Source of the DNA: Bradysia coprophila
Lineage: Eukaryota > Arthropoda > Insecta > Diptera > Sciaridae
Assembly (NCBI RefSeq): GCF_014529535.1
Contig: NC_050736.1
Span: forward strand, 1,116,001-1,180,000
Length of the DNA: 64,000 nt
Direction: 5' to 3'
Shown: positions 35,703 through 47,814 of the stretch, piece by piece
Position numbering within the stretch: the stretch's first letter is position 1
Layout of the letters: the number at the start of each line of letters is the position of its first letter
Made by a program: the position numbers and the translations under genes
The notes under the pieces: generated by a model
What the model saw: only the letters and a program-made list of their open reading frames with translations
What the model was told of the DNA's origin: nothing
Databases searched by the model: none

Positions 35703-38442
35703 ATGGATAATAAACATAATAAACAACAAGAACTGCTGCTGCAAGAGAATATGTTTGCAGCCGAGGTCACAGGGTGAGTGACGTTGTCAATAAAATGCAT
35801 AGAGTTTGAGTGAAATAACACTGTTCCATCACCAGTTTCAGTAAAATCGGGGATGCTACACGTGTGACCATATTGATACAATTTAATGGAACCTCATTTG
35901 AATTATCGGAAACTTTAGTTAATGATGGGTCTATATTTGAACGGAGGAAAGGTGCATCGTTCGAACGGCAATTTAATCCGAACAATGGAAACGGTACAGA
36001 ACATAGCGTAAATTTCGCTAACATCCAGCTGAAATCGGTCACAAGCACGCCCAAAATCGCTAACTCTATCGATCTCAATAACAATAAAAATGGTCAGTCT
36101 AGTGAAAAGGAAAGAAGTAAATGTGGCGAAATCATTACAACTCATCAGTTTTACAAAGTCACCTGTTCTTGTTGTGAACACACTCATTGGTGTCCACGTA
36201 CACATCAGCCGATGGTAAACTTGGAAGTATGCGAAAAGTCAATTTTTTAAATAATTCTTGTTGTCATTAAGGACCTGCTTTATCAAACGGTTGAACGAAG
36301 CACCGGAACTGCACGAACTCCTTCACATCCGAAAATCAGACAAAAAAGCAGCAACATGTTTACGTCAACATCGGATATAGCACCGTTAAATTCTGAACAG
36401 ATGACATCACAGCCATTGAAGACGTCTGCAAATGAAATATCGATCGATGAAATATCCATAGATGAAATATGCAATACCGGAATTGGTAGAATCTTTGACA
36501 TTGGTATCGGTGATAAGATAACCAAAACCAGTCAAGATAATTCGTTGACATCCAAAAATGGTGATCCCGATGACACTGATGATGCAACTAAACAAAGGGG
36601 TGGCGGTTGCAATGGCACATGTGTTTATGTTCATTTACCTTCCAATGGGGTGAGATATGCGAGGAATATTTTAACATGAAATTTCGTCCAATTAATTAAA
36701 TAGCTCTTAATATAATCAAAATAACTCTTAATTAGAAAAACATGTTTACGTCAACATCGGCTATAGCACCATCGCCAACGAAATCGTATGATACACCTGA
36801 CTCCCGCAAACGCAACACCAATGACTTTGCCAATAGTCAACGTAAAAGAGTGAGACGTTTTCAATCAGATTTATCCAAGAAAGTGGCGAAAGAGGTAAGG
36901 GACACGTCAAAGATATTTTTCAAATCAGTTCAAAACGTCTCCTAGTTAAATTCTGAACAGATGACACCACAGCCATTGATGACGTTACGAAAAGAAAAAT
37001 GGAATACCAGAATTAGTAACATTGGTGTACCTTCTTCTGATCCATCTACGGATAAGGCGAATGAGGTGAGAGAAGTGGAAAAGTTGACTATGAATATTTT
37101 GAATATTTTGAATATTTGTGTAAATAGACGAACAATCCGTCGATACATGAACGAACGGTGATAAAAGCAAATGAAAGAAATGGCAAAAAGCCACAAATAA
37201 GATTCGGAGCCGATCGGCAGTCTGGACCACTCGCGGATATTAGCAATGTGGTAAGAAGACACTGCAAAATTCATAAAGATGGATTCTTTTGAAAACCAGC
37301 AAACTGAAATCGGTCTTCCAGTGGAATCTTTTTTGTATGTGCCTGGATAGGTATTTTTAAATTTATCGACGCTTGTATGGCTGGTATGGCTAGTGGGTGG
37401 CGGTCCTCCAGGGACCAATAACTGTTAGCACTGGATGCTGATTCCAAATGATATCTACTGGAGAACGATACTGATAAGTTCTACTGACTTCAAACACGTC
37501 CACTCTATGCAAGATATTTATTGAGAATGAAACTTATCCACATAGTGGACAATAACCTACATGATCACAATCTCTTGCCGTCTCTTCTTTTCCAAGCTGC
37601 CGAAGGATTTACCGGTGTATCGTCATTGACTACAACCCAAGCTCTGTCTTTGATTAATAATAATTCGATTTTGTATTTCCATATTTGGTAATTCGAGCTG
37701 TTCAATTTGGTAATCGTAATTTTGTTCGCATTGAATTTCGTTGAATTTTTGTTCGTAAATATTTCCAGATATCTAACTGTATCGGATCGGATGTTCACTA
37801 GTAGTTTTAACTGACTACGGACTGAACGAATGTTTGCGAATTGGTTGGATGTTCACTAGTAGCTCTAACTGACCACGGACTGAACGAATGTTGGCGAATT
37901 TCTTGAAATTTCTCTGAATTCACCAAACGTTTAACGTTTAACCCATAACCTGTTAGCAGTGGATGCTGATTGCAAATGATATCTACTGTCGAACGATACT
38001 GAAGTTCTACTGACTTCAAACACGTCCACTCTGTGCAAGATATTTATTGAGAATGAAACTTATCCATATAGTGGTCAATAGCCTACATGCTCACAATCAA
38101 ATTAAATGGAATGCAATGCATCATTGATCCCAACAATAACTATCTAGACACATACAAAAAAAAATCCGCTGGAAGTCGAGTCCAATTTCAGTAGGCTGTT
38201 TTTCAAAAGAATACCTCAAAGTAACTCAAAATTTGATGATTCCTATTCCGGTCATATAGATTCAGGACAAAAAGGAGTCGAATTTGTCAAAAACACAAAC
38301 TGGCAAAAAGTCGGCTATCGACCCTATAATTCAACCTAAAAAAGCGCTCACCAAAATAAACAAAAGGAAAAAGAAACCAGTAACCGAAAAGAGAAGGTCG
38401 TCCAGGAACAGGTGTAACAAAGCTAAAAATATTTGGAATTAG
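35703..38442 (+). CDS. Uncharacterised 470-aa protein, seven exons, Cys/His cluster and basic tail
   Basis: Exons are 35703-35773, 35836-36214, 36272-36649, 36736-36894, 36946-37065, 37128-37250 and 38260-38442; all phases agree. I do not recognise the family. Features seen: a Cys/His cluster at about residues 134-148 (CSCCEHTHWCPRTH) that could bind zinc; Asp/Glu/Ser/Thr-rich linkers; a lysine/arginine-rich C-terminal 60 residues (KKALTKINKRKKKPVTEKRR) suggesting nuclear localisation; and the segment GPLADISNV just before the last exon. Exon 3 contains MFTSTSDIAP joined to LNSEQMTSQPLKT. Almost the same two pieces recur at the start of exon 4 (MFTSTSAIAP) and of exon 5 (LNSEQMTPQPLMT), so an internal duplication has occurred. 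The last intron holds a copia remnant. A nuclear or chromatin role is only a guess. Confidence 0.7.
37423..38095 (-). mobile_element. Copia-type LTR retrotransposon remnant
   Basis: Two direct repeats of about 145 bp (37423-37569 and 37951-38095), read on the minus strand as TGTGA...TAACA, flank about 380 bp. On the minus strand the interior begins GGTTATGGGTTAAACG right after the 5' LTR; this resembles the initiator-methionine-tRNA-type primer site GGTTATGGGC used by copia. A frame at 37798-37565 encodes a copia-type gag N-terminus (LNSSNYQIWKYKIELLLIKD). No protease, integrase or reverse transcriptase is left. A tandem duplication of about 58 bp lies at 37790-37900. No clear 5-bp target duplication was found. 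Confidence 0.75.
38151..38214. repeat. Dispersed repeat copy (also at 5959-6026)
   Basis: It shares TAGGCTGTTTTTCAAAAGAA with 5959-6026 and sits 46 bp before the acceptor of the last exon of the 470-aa gene. Confidence 0.6.
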
Positions 38443-38632
38443 AAGGTAATAGTGAAAAGAGTATTAGTGCATAAGGTTCCTTGCTATTTGTTAGCGTTAT
38501 GTCACAATGAACTGTTAGATTTAACTGATAGACTGTCTCACCACTCGTGTTCATTTTTTGTTTTCTTATTTATACGTGTAAATACTTGTTGTGGCGTAAT
38601 TTAGGATTAAACAATATTTTAGTTATGGCGAA

Positions 38633-41600
38633 CTAAACCCACCTAATCGTTTTATTCAAAATGGTCAACAAACAACAAACCAAAATCAAATTTACGCTCA
38701 TCACAGCATCGACGGCTCGAGACCTCTCACCGTCCCTGTTCGATCTGCCCAAAACTTTCTTTTTCGGCGAAACAATCGAATATTCGTAGTTGTAATTTGC
38801 ATTGAATTTACGCACGACCGTTTCGAAATTGGTCGTCAAATCGAAGCATTGCGAAATGAACCAACTTCGGATCACACCGTCACTATTTTTGGCCAGAACA
38901 CACACTTCGATGTGATCTCTGAAGTTTTTGGGAAGTTCGTCTTCCAAAATCTCAACACTCCGTTCGTCGTAGGCTAGATGCTTTTCGAAGAGGATGGTGT
39001 TGTCCTTGTTTCGGACGATTATGTAAAAGTCGGCAATGTCTTTGTTCGGTGATGTGACATACCATTGAATGTATAACTTCGCCCTGGTGCTAAATGGAAA
39101 ATCGTGTACTTAGACGTGAGAAAGAGTACGATGTAGAGGACACACTTACTAGTGTATGTCTCGGAATTTCAAATCCGGTTGAACTTCTAGAAATTCGAAA
39201 CTTTCGCTGTTGTTAACGCAGTTCAAATGATCGTCAGCCACATCGATTAGTTTAACGTCCTGGATATGCTTAGGGGAGTGGCAAGTGATATTGCTAAAAT
39301 CATCAGGTATGGTGGTTAACGTACTGAAAAAGTGATTTAATGGACGCAGGTGACAATCGCAATTTATTGGATTATCTGCAAAGAACGTCAGAGATTGTAA
39401 CTTCAACTTCCGAGATATTATCCGTTTTTACCTTCAAAGCGCACCAGTAGACCCTTTTCAATTTGTTTGATTATTTCATAGTCAACACTTGCCAATTCGT
39501 TGCCTCTAATGTCCAGCATCGACAGCCTTGTCATGTTAACAATATTTTTTGTTGGAAGATTCTGCAATGAGTTATGGTTGAGTCTCAAGTAAGTGATATT
39601 CTCGGGCAACTTGAATATGTTCGCCTCTGTAGTCAGATCGTGCAGATCGTTATGCGACATATCCAGATCTTCCAATGATGTCAGGTTGCCCAGTACACCT
39701 GCAAAAATGGATCTGAGTAACTCCAAAAATGGAAAATGAAAACAAATAATGGGAAATTGACTAAGGTATAGATTGGTTTGTGTACGGGCCTGTGTCCCTA
39801 TATTTGATGAAACGAGTTTTGTATGGTAAGGATTGATCAAATATACAAGGAAAGATTATCATAGCTCTCACGATCCTCTCAAAAAACCTAAACAAAACTC
39901 TTGGTCGTAAAGAGTGATTTCACAGACGAAGAGCATTATATCAATGATGAGTCAAACAGTTGTCGAATCTACTACTTCATTTGATCTTTCGCGTCATTTG
40001 TATTAGGATTATTTTACTATAAAGGATAATGTTAAGCATATCACTGCTACAAGAGCAGTGCTTTGTGTTAAGTCATTTATTTTTGACTATAGGAGATGGC
40101 ATCGTCGTCATAAGTGTTATGCGTTTGAGAAAGCAGTCATACCTCGTCTGATGTCGTTTATTGAATTGTGCGAAATATTCAATTTCTTCACTTTTTTCGT
40201 TCCAAATGTTATGTCATACGTTAACACTGGTATGGCATTGTAGCTCAGATCAATATCCGCCAAACGATATGGGATATATGGGCTCGATGAAAACGATTTC
40301 CGGGTAATGAAACTGACTCTGTTGTGACTTAAATTAATCTGAAACGATACGGTAAAAATCGCAGCTCAACGAATGATTGTAATGGTTAGATGAATTTTAC
40401 CTTCTCCAAACTTAGACAGTCATCAAACAATCCATTCGTCTTATTATCCAACTTTTCTAACAAATTATGCGATAAATCGATGTTTCTCATCGACACCAAG
40501 CCGAAAAATGCGTCGGTTGGAATTGTTCTCAGAGTGTTTGATGACAAATTGAGGGTGAGCAATTGAAGAAGACCCTCGAAGGCGTGTGAACTGGAACATA
40601 TTGTAAGAGACAGTTGTGAATGTGTTTTAAAAGAATTATGTCGGCAAATCAAAGACCTGATATGTGATATTTGGTTGTTATGTAGATTCACTTCGAAGAC
40701 AACGGGCAACTTTCCAAAGGCACTTTTCGGTAATTCAGTCACGTTATTACTCTAAAATTATATTTTTCATATTTATCACAAATGTCGAGTGATAATGAAG
40801 TGCTATTTTACCTCTAAATACAAATACTGTAATGTGGACAACGGTGTCAGGCTCTCCCACGGTATTTTGGTGACACCATTTGAATTTAAATTCAATTTCT
40901 GCAGCGTCAATAGCCCCTGAAAGCTTCCACTGAACAACGTATCGTTCAGTTGATTACCGGCTAGGTCCAACGATAAAAGTGCATTCATACTCGGCCAGGT
41001 TCTTGCCGATATTTCGGATATTCGATTATTTCGCATCGTCAGATGGTTCAACGATATGGGTATTTGGAATATTCGTTCCAATTGATTGTTGTCCAGCGTC
41101 AAAAATCGCAAGCTGGCCAATTTGGTCAGGGCTCCTTTAGCGATGTCATTCAACTGATTGTTGCTCAAGTCCATTTCAAGTAGTGTGGGTAAAGTACCGA
41201 AAACGCCCGGCTTCACATTTTCCAACGAATTATAGCTCAAATTCAAACTTCTCAGCGAAAACAATGTCTGAAAGACTGCATTCGATATCATCGATAAATT
41301 GTTATGCGACACATCAATCGTATGCAATTCATAGAGTTTGGGAAAAGTGTTTTTCGATATTGCAGTCAGCGCATTGTTCGATACATTTAATATTTTCAGC
41401 CCAGTCATGTTATGCAATGGCACCTATAATTTACCATTTTATTGGCAATTTTAAACACTTGTGAACATATCGTCCAATTTTATTCTTACCTGCGCCAAAT
41501 CCTTTAAAAAATTGTACGACAATTGGAGCTCATTTGCATAAGTTGTTGAATCGAACGTCTCTTTCGGAATATCTTCGATAAAGTTATGAGACAAATCGAG

Positions 41601-44600
41601 TAGAGTTATGTTGGCACAGTTTTCAAATGAATTCGATTCAATTTTAGTGATGGCATTCCTTGAGATGTTTATTACAGTTAGGTACAGGTCTTTGAAGGAC
41701 TGCTTTTGGATTTCTTGGATCTGATTTTCAGATACGTCGATGACCTGTAAATTAATTTAAATTTTTTTATTCCGAGTCACATTCGTTAATAACAAATTTG
41801 AAAGTGGTTGAAGTGCGGTATACGATTTTTTACAATAGTTTTCAACATATGGACCGAACGTGCTGTTCGCATTATTCAATCCCCTTAAAAAAATCACGCA
41901 AATGCATCAACCAAATCCTAAATAACTCCGAATGATAATTTTTGTTTAATAAAAGGAGATTAATTCCAAATATGCAAATCGTTTTTATGAGGCGAAACGA
42001 ACAGTGCGAATGAATTTCCTACACATTTCACCAGTCACATCAGGTTTTATATATAGAGGGTTACTCACTCTAGAAACGTTGCAAGAAAGTTGCAAGAAAC
42101 CATTTTCTCAGTGACCAAAAGTAAAACGTTCGTTGCCTTTTTAAGGAATAGAAGTTTACATTGGATGGTGCGGAAGTAATTCATTACATGAGGGAATTGT
42201 GTGACGAAGCAAACTCACAAGTGGGTTTTTGAGCAACAAGCTTCGGTAACTGTTTTGTAGAGTATGAATATACGATCCGGCCACTACACATGATTGAGTT
42301 TGCGAGTATCACAATAAATATTATGCACGTATGACAAAGCGGTCGAGGCTTGCCGAGACGGCTTGTCATACGTGCATATTCTTTTTTATCGCATAAGCGA
42401 AAACGAGACAACAAGACATGCGAATGACACTTTGACAATTTACAGAAGTATAATGTTTGTTTATATATCCTAGGTGAATAATTTTTTCGAAGAATCACAC
42501 CGCGTATGCGATAAAATTGTTTCCGAATTAATGAATAACGTGGTATCATCCATTGAAGTCTGATTGTAATGTAATGTAATGTAATGGATCATTTCCACCG
42601 GGGGCAAATTTCTATATAATGTTCAGCTTTCGTATGGGGCAGGCAGTAACATTATTTTCCTCAACTCAGTGACGATAAGTGAAACTTCTGTTGGCTTTTT
42701 TGAGAAAAACGTTGCATGCACATTGGTGATAAATGTCGTTTAAAAAAGCATTTATCGCTCGGTTATAGTAATTTAAGCAACTAGTTGCGAAAAGAGGTTG
42801 TTTTCGTCACTAGATTTGATGTTAAATGAGCGAAGCAGGTTTGATAACCACTTCGCGTGACGAAAACTACCTCTTTTCGCAACTAGTGACGAAAATTAAG
42901 GTCACTGAACCAGTTGAAAAAGAAGACCTTTCATACGTCACCCAAATGAGGCATAAGAAAGTTTACATTTTACATCTACTTTTCGTGGAATAAATTGTGA
43001 GTCTTCCTTCTTTATCACAAACGACTGTCACCATAGTTCACGAAAAATTATTTTTACGATGAATCGCCCACCACCCACCACACAAATTATCTTTGAATCA
43101 ATCACACGCACTTACCTCAACATAATTTAATTGGGCAAACATTTGATAGTCAATTTTCTTGAGAGAATTCCTTGCCAAATCGATTGTTCCGATACGGGTG
43201 ACGGAACCGAATGTACCTAATATGTTAGATACGGTAATAAAAAAAATCAATATTTCCAGCAGCATTTTCTTACGTACCACGCCCAACATCGGTAATGCTG
43301 TTATCATTCAGGAATAATCGCCTGAAATAGATTTTAATTTAGAATGTAAAGGGAAAGCTTTGGATTCTGACTGTTAACCTCAAGAAACGCATACCACGGA
43401 AACTATTACTGTCCAAACGTTTAATTTTATTGTGACCCATGTGCAGGACTTTCAACACAGAGCTTCGAGCGAAGGTTCCTCTAAAGAAAAGAATTTTAAT
43501 GCCCGATCTAACATCACAAAACCATTGACTTCACCTTGTTAATTCAGCCAAATTATTGTGAGATACGTTACAGAAGCCTAATTTCGTCAAGTCACTGTGA
43601 TAATAAAACAAAAAATTAGCCTTGTCGTGAAAGTCCGTGACAGAAAAGGACAAAACCTTATGTGCGATGAGTCCATCTTTGTAATATTGTTAAAACTGAT
43701 ATCCAATATTTCAAGGTCCCGCAAGTTCTTAAATTGATTTTTCTTCAACTGACTGATTTTATTGCCATGTAAATCAAGTGTCTTCAACTTTCGTAGGACC
43801 TGTGAATCGACAACCGCCATTCAATAACGAGACATTCCATCACCTCATAAAAATTTATACCTGAAACGCTTCAATAGGTAGATCGGATATGTTACCATTG
43901 GTCAAATGGATTTTCTCTAATTTATCTGATGCTCCACTTTCGGCAAAAATATCGGGATCAAGCTTTGATATGTTGTGTCTATCAATTTTTAGTACAGTCA
44001 GGTGACCAAGAGCCTATAGAATAAGAATGAAGTAGTAGATCATTGATTCAGGTTCTGAAAAGATTCAGTTATTGATTTACCTTCAGTGCTTTCTTAGGAA
44101 ACTCTTGTAGAATTGTATTGATCTGTCGATTAGTAATGGGACATTAGGATTGTTAGGCTTGCAATTTAAACAAAAACAACTAACCACATGCAATTCCTGC
44201 AGAGTTTCATTTATCCCGTAAAATGTATGCTCAGCAATTTCCTTGATTGGTGTATCTTCAATGATTAAGACGCGACATTTTGTTTTGTAGAATAATTTTC
44301 CGTACAGTCGACCTGAATGCATAAAAAGAATATTTTTGTTCATTCCTACGATGACCACTGTTTCGAACTTGTAGGACCTACTCATGTGACATTTGTTTAT
44401 AGTCAAATCCTCGATTTGTGTATCGTACTGAACGAGGTTATTAAATCCAACCGATAAGCTAGCCAAATTTGTGTTTTCACACCGAACCGATATGCCCGCA
44501 TCGCTTTCCTTTGTGCATTTACAAGGGAATATCGCATCGGCTCTGTGGGTTTGTTGTTTAGTCACATTAAAATGGTTTTTGAAATGAAGGAAATATCTTA

Positions 44601-44696
44601 CCTCTTTGGGCATCTGTACTTAGGACCTGGGGGTATATATTCACTAAAGCTAATTGTGATGACTGAGGCGATGATCAGAACGAATTTGAACGTCAT
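38633..44696 (-). CDS. Extracellular leucine-rich-repeat protein, 17 exons, 1131 aa
   Basis: Exons (minus): 44696-44602, 44542-44185, 44122-44081, 44013-43861, 43799-43657, 43594-43535, 43480-43379, 43321-43278, 43216-43116, 41744-41490, 41423-40812, 40751-40657, 40590-40401, 40338-40143, 39698-39432, 39375-39150, 39089-38633. All phases agree. A signal peptide (MTFKFVLIIASVITIS) leads into a cysteine N-cap and more than twenty extracellular-type LRRs (for example LRSLNLSYNSLENVKPGVF). An LRRCT cap follows at about 905-980 (DNPINCDCHLRPL), then a fibronectin-III-like region, and a hydrophobic tail (VMSVNLILVCCLLTILNK) that could be a GPI signal or membrane anchor. Architecture and size recall fly convoluted, artichoke or chaoptin; the orthologue is not decided. 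Likely role is adhesion or apical matrix organisation. Confidence 0.85.
42157..42270. repeat. Partial copy of the fold-back family, LRR gene intron 9
   Basis: It starts TACATTGGATGGTGCGG and contains CAAACTCACAAGTGGGTTTT, matching one half of the element at 9473-9740. Confidence 0.6.
42323..42380. repeat. 58-bp perfect-arm hairpin
   Basis: ATGCACGTATGACAA is mirrored by TTGTCATACGTGCAT around a GC-rich loop (GGTCGAGGCTTGCCGAGAC). It lies in intron 9 of the LRR gene. Confidence 0.75.
42567..42588. repeat. (TAATG)n microsatellite
   Basis: Four tandem TAATG units are seen in intron 9 of the LRR gene. Confidence 0.7.
42778..42891. repeat. Hairpin element with 32-bp arms
   Basis: CAACTAGTTGCGAAAAGAGG at the left is mirrored by CCTCTTTTCGCAACTAGTG at the right, with an inner match GTTTTCGTCA/TGACGAAAAC. 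It is in intron 9 of the LRR gene. Confidence 0.75.
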
Positions 44697-44699
44697 AAT

Positions 44700-45780
44700 G
44701 GAATCTATAATAATTTTCGAGTACAATTATGGTGAAGGAAAGAAAATCCATCCAAATTTACATTTATTTTGTTGAATACGTCTACGAATCATTCGGAATG
44801 GAGTTCAATATTCTAACTAATTTATTTGAGTACCAAATCAAAAGGTGAATTATGAAGCTACCGTAGATGGTAACATCATTATTAGTCAACAAACAGTTTT
44901 GGAAATGCACAAAGTATGATTCATTTATGGATGACCATTTATATGATCACTTTGGTTCATCAGTGGGTACGATCATTAATATTTCTCATACCGCCTCCAT
45001 GCACGTCTCTAACAGCCGTTGAAGAAAAATCTAATGAGAAGATATACTGTGAACCGGAAGAAATACGAGACGCTCATTGCAAGCAACAGTCTTCGTGAAA
45101 TGATTCGTAGACCATCAACATACTGACTATATACTCACTTCACTTTTCTTTTCGAATAACAGTTGCATGAGTATGTAAAATGTGTGTCTTATTTTTACAT
45201 TGATTTCAACTCAACTAACTTGTTATTTAAACCAATATGCTGTGGTTCGTGTTGTGAAGGTTACTGACGCAAAATGTTCACCAAATTCTTTCGTTATTTT
45301 TAGTTAATATCGTTCACATTTCTTTGATTCTTTGGTTTTTGTTATCACAAAGGAAGACTGTTCAGTTGGCAAATAAATAATTTCCGATAAATTAACGTTA
45401 AGATCACACTAAATTTATTAGCAACGACGTCGTACCATTTTTAACATTTCTTTTTGGTAAAGCAATTGTACACCTCGCGAAGAAATCATATATTATACTG
45501 AAAAGTGAAAGATACTTCATTGTTTGAGTTGTTTCTTGTATTGGTTTGAAGTGTGTCTTTGGTGGGTGAAGAGACATGGAAGTATGCATGAAGCATGTTT
45601 AAATGTATTTGTTCAGTTTTTAATTTTTTACTTAACGGAGCTATATACGTCTGATTTCGTGTTATTAATATCAAATTTTGTTATAATGTTATACTGGCCA
45701 GGATTCATTATAATGGCTTACATCTCATCTCATATCTTTAAGATTACACTTTCACAGATGGCAAGCTTATCATTAGAACC
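44700..45780. other. Intergenic DNA upstream of the LRR gene
   Basis: It probably includes the LRR gene promoter on the minus strand. No other coding region, RNA gene or organised repeat is supported. Confidence 0.35.
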
Positions 45781-45850
45781 AAACAGACTCTATATAAACA
45801 AACACCACTCTCCCTGTGGAGAGTGGTGTTTGTTTGTATAGAGGCTGTTT
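45781..45850. repeat. 70-bp near-perfect hairpin with 4-nt loop
   Basis: The stem has 33-nt arms around the loop CTGT, with the inner arm ACAAACACCACTCTCC against its complement. Only a few mismatches occur near the base. The length and quality of the stem would suit a pre-miRNA-like fold or a minimal palindromic MITE. Confidence 0.75.
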
Positions 45851-46317
45851 AATTAGAACAACTATCTAATCTACTACTTGATTTGATCTAAGTATTTTAA
45901 ATCAGTCAAAAACCCTTAAAGGATGAATGCGACGCAAGTCCTTGTGAATTAACTGACAAAATGACTGATATCGTTATAGTTAGTTAATAATTGGTTCAAT
46001 GAAAGTACATACAACGATTGCAATTAGGCCTCATGTTAGGCCTCTCTTGTATCCAATCATAAGTATGAGTTTACAAAGAAAAGAAAAAAATTTAAAGAAG
46101 TGTGGCGTTACGACACTGTCGTATTAACATTCACTTCATGTCTAATTAGGTGGTTCAAATTTGTCTTAAAATTTGTTGTAACGACTTTTACGGGTAACCA
46201 TAGGACCATAGGAATTCTGAAAGGTGACAGTCAGAAACTAAGATTGACACAAAAAAATCAAAAATCGATCGTTTTTTGGGTCAACGCAAAATCAAAACGT
46301 GTAAAAGGTGCCAAATG

Positions 46318-46419
46318 TACTGCCGTAATTTGCATAAGAAACTTAGCGAAGTTTTTAAACAAAAGAATTCTTTTGTTTAAAAACATCGCTAAGTTTCGTA
46401 TGCAAATTACGGCAGTGTA
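46318..46419. repeat. 102-bp near-perfect palindrome
   Basis: Arms of about 50 nt begin TACTGCCGTAATTTGCATA and meet at GAATTC with almost no loop; only two or three mismatches are seen. Its near identity suggests a recent origin. Confidence 0.85.
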
Positions 46420-46944
46420 GACTTCTCAAAATCTGAGTTAAATTGGCTTTTAATTGAATTTTTAAAATCCATGAATGGTCTTAATTCATTCAATGGAGTC
46501 CAAAGCATGCAATAAAAATCAAAAACACACTTGTCGACATTGGACTTTCTAGAGCTCGTTAAGTTTCACTGGTGACGATTTTGACACTTCTTTCATATAA
46601 AATATGTCAAAATCTTTGCTTTGGGTAACGAATTTTTAGTTCTTGAACGAGCTCCTAGTAACAGTGTCCAAAAAAATATTTTTTTTCAGAGTGACTGCCG
46701 AAAATTTAATGGGTCGAAGGGTAAGAATTGGTACTAGTATTGACAGAGGATATCCACAGCTACAAATTAAGTTCTTAGCCGATTTCTTAATCTGCAAACA
46801 ATTATAAGAAAAAATTTTGATTTTCAAAAAAATTGTTTTATGCATGGAAATCGGTCTAATGATGGCTTAACAGTGAACAACCTTGGGTCTTAAGCCCCAT
46901 GTCTTGCTAAAGGGTACTATGCATTGTCAATATATTTTCGTTGA

Positions 46945-47196
46945 TTATTTTACTCTTTCTGTAACGTGTTGTTTCCAACTGAGTCTCTTGTCGAGTATGA
47001 CCTTCAGGAATTTAACCTGGTTATCTAAAGAGAGTTGTACACTGTTGAGTTTTGGATGTCTGAAACTTCTTGCCTTCCTTGCGTTAGTGAATTTTCTTCC
47101 AGTTAAGTGTATGAAAACGGCTGCGCTCAAATCGATTGTAGTACTTATCAAGTGCAATTGCAAGACTGGATGTGAAACCAAAAGGTGATCATGCAA
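46945..47196 (-). pseudogene. Non-LTR retrotransposon reverse-transcriptase fragment
   Basis: An 83-codon frame contains GRKFTNARKARSFRHP and VKFLKVILDKRLSWKQHV. The second is the familiar VKYLGV-LD-KL-W--H motif that follows the polymerase core in jockey/R1-type elements. No start codon context, catalytic YADD box or other domain is present nearby, so this is a degraded piece. Confidence 0.75.
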
Positions 47197-47499
47197 AAAA
47201 GAAACGCTCCCGTGTACGCCGTTCTGTGGCTGTCAATATAATTGAAGCAACATATCAGACATAGAGGTAGACTACCTTAAGAGTTCATAGAAATAATTGA
47301 GCTATTATGAAATTTCATTCAATGATTCAATAAACAAATATGTTCATGTTCTATACGATTGCATTTCACGCTTCTTAAATTATAGACGCCACATTGTAAG
47401 TGTTTCGACAGGAAATGTTATTAGAAATAGATAGAGAATTCATTGCATTGTGTTTGCATTGCCACTGTTTGTTGCATGTCCGAATGAGTTTTTCAATCG

Positions 47500-47669
47500 T
47501 TTATGGAAACTGTTATTTTGATACTTGGGTAGTTGCATACCTCGCCTTCGGCTCGAATATGCAAACTCTACCCTTGTCAAAATAACAGTTTTCAAACCTT
47601 GGTGCTTAACCACACACTTGTGAGTTCCGCTCGTATCACAAATTGATCCCTCCACAGCACCCAATGTAA
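47500..47669. repeat. Copy of the palindromic fold-back family
   Basis: It contains TGGAAACTGTTATTTTGA, CGCCTTCGGCTCG and the CCCAATGTAA end, matching the right two-thirds of 9473-9740. Confidence 0.75.
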
Positions 47670-47814
47670 CATACTATTCCTCATACTCTTTCTGACTTTC
47701 TGGTTTGCTTGTTACTGGCGCTAAAATATTACAAAGGGCTAAAAATGTTGAAACGTTTAACAGAAGAAGTGGCTATTCCGATCTTTTATCGCACAGTAAG
47801 TGACCAGTTTTTGA

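Noticed and set aside
46100..46420. 106-codon plus-strand frame
   Set aside because: It ends inside the perfect palindrome, and its translation reflects that palindrome rather than a protein family.
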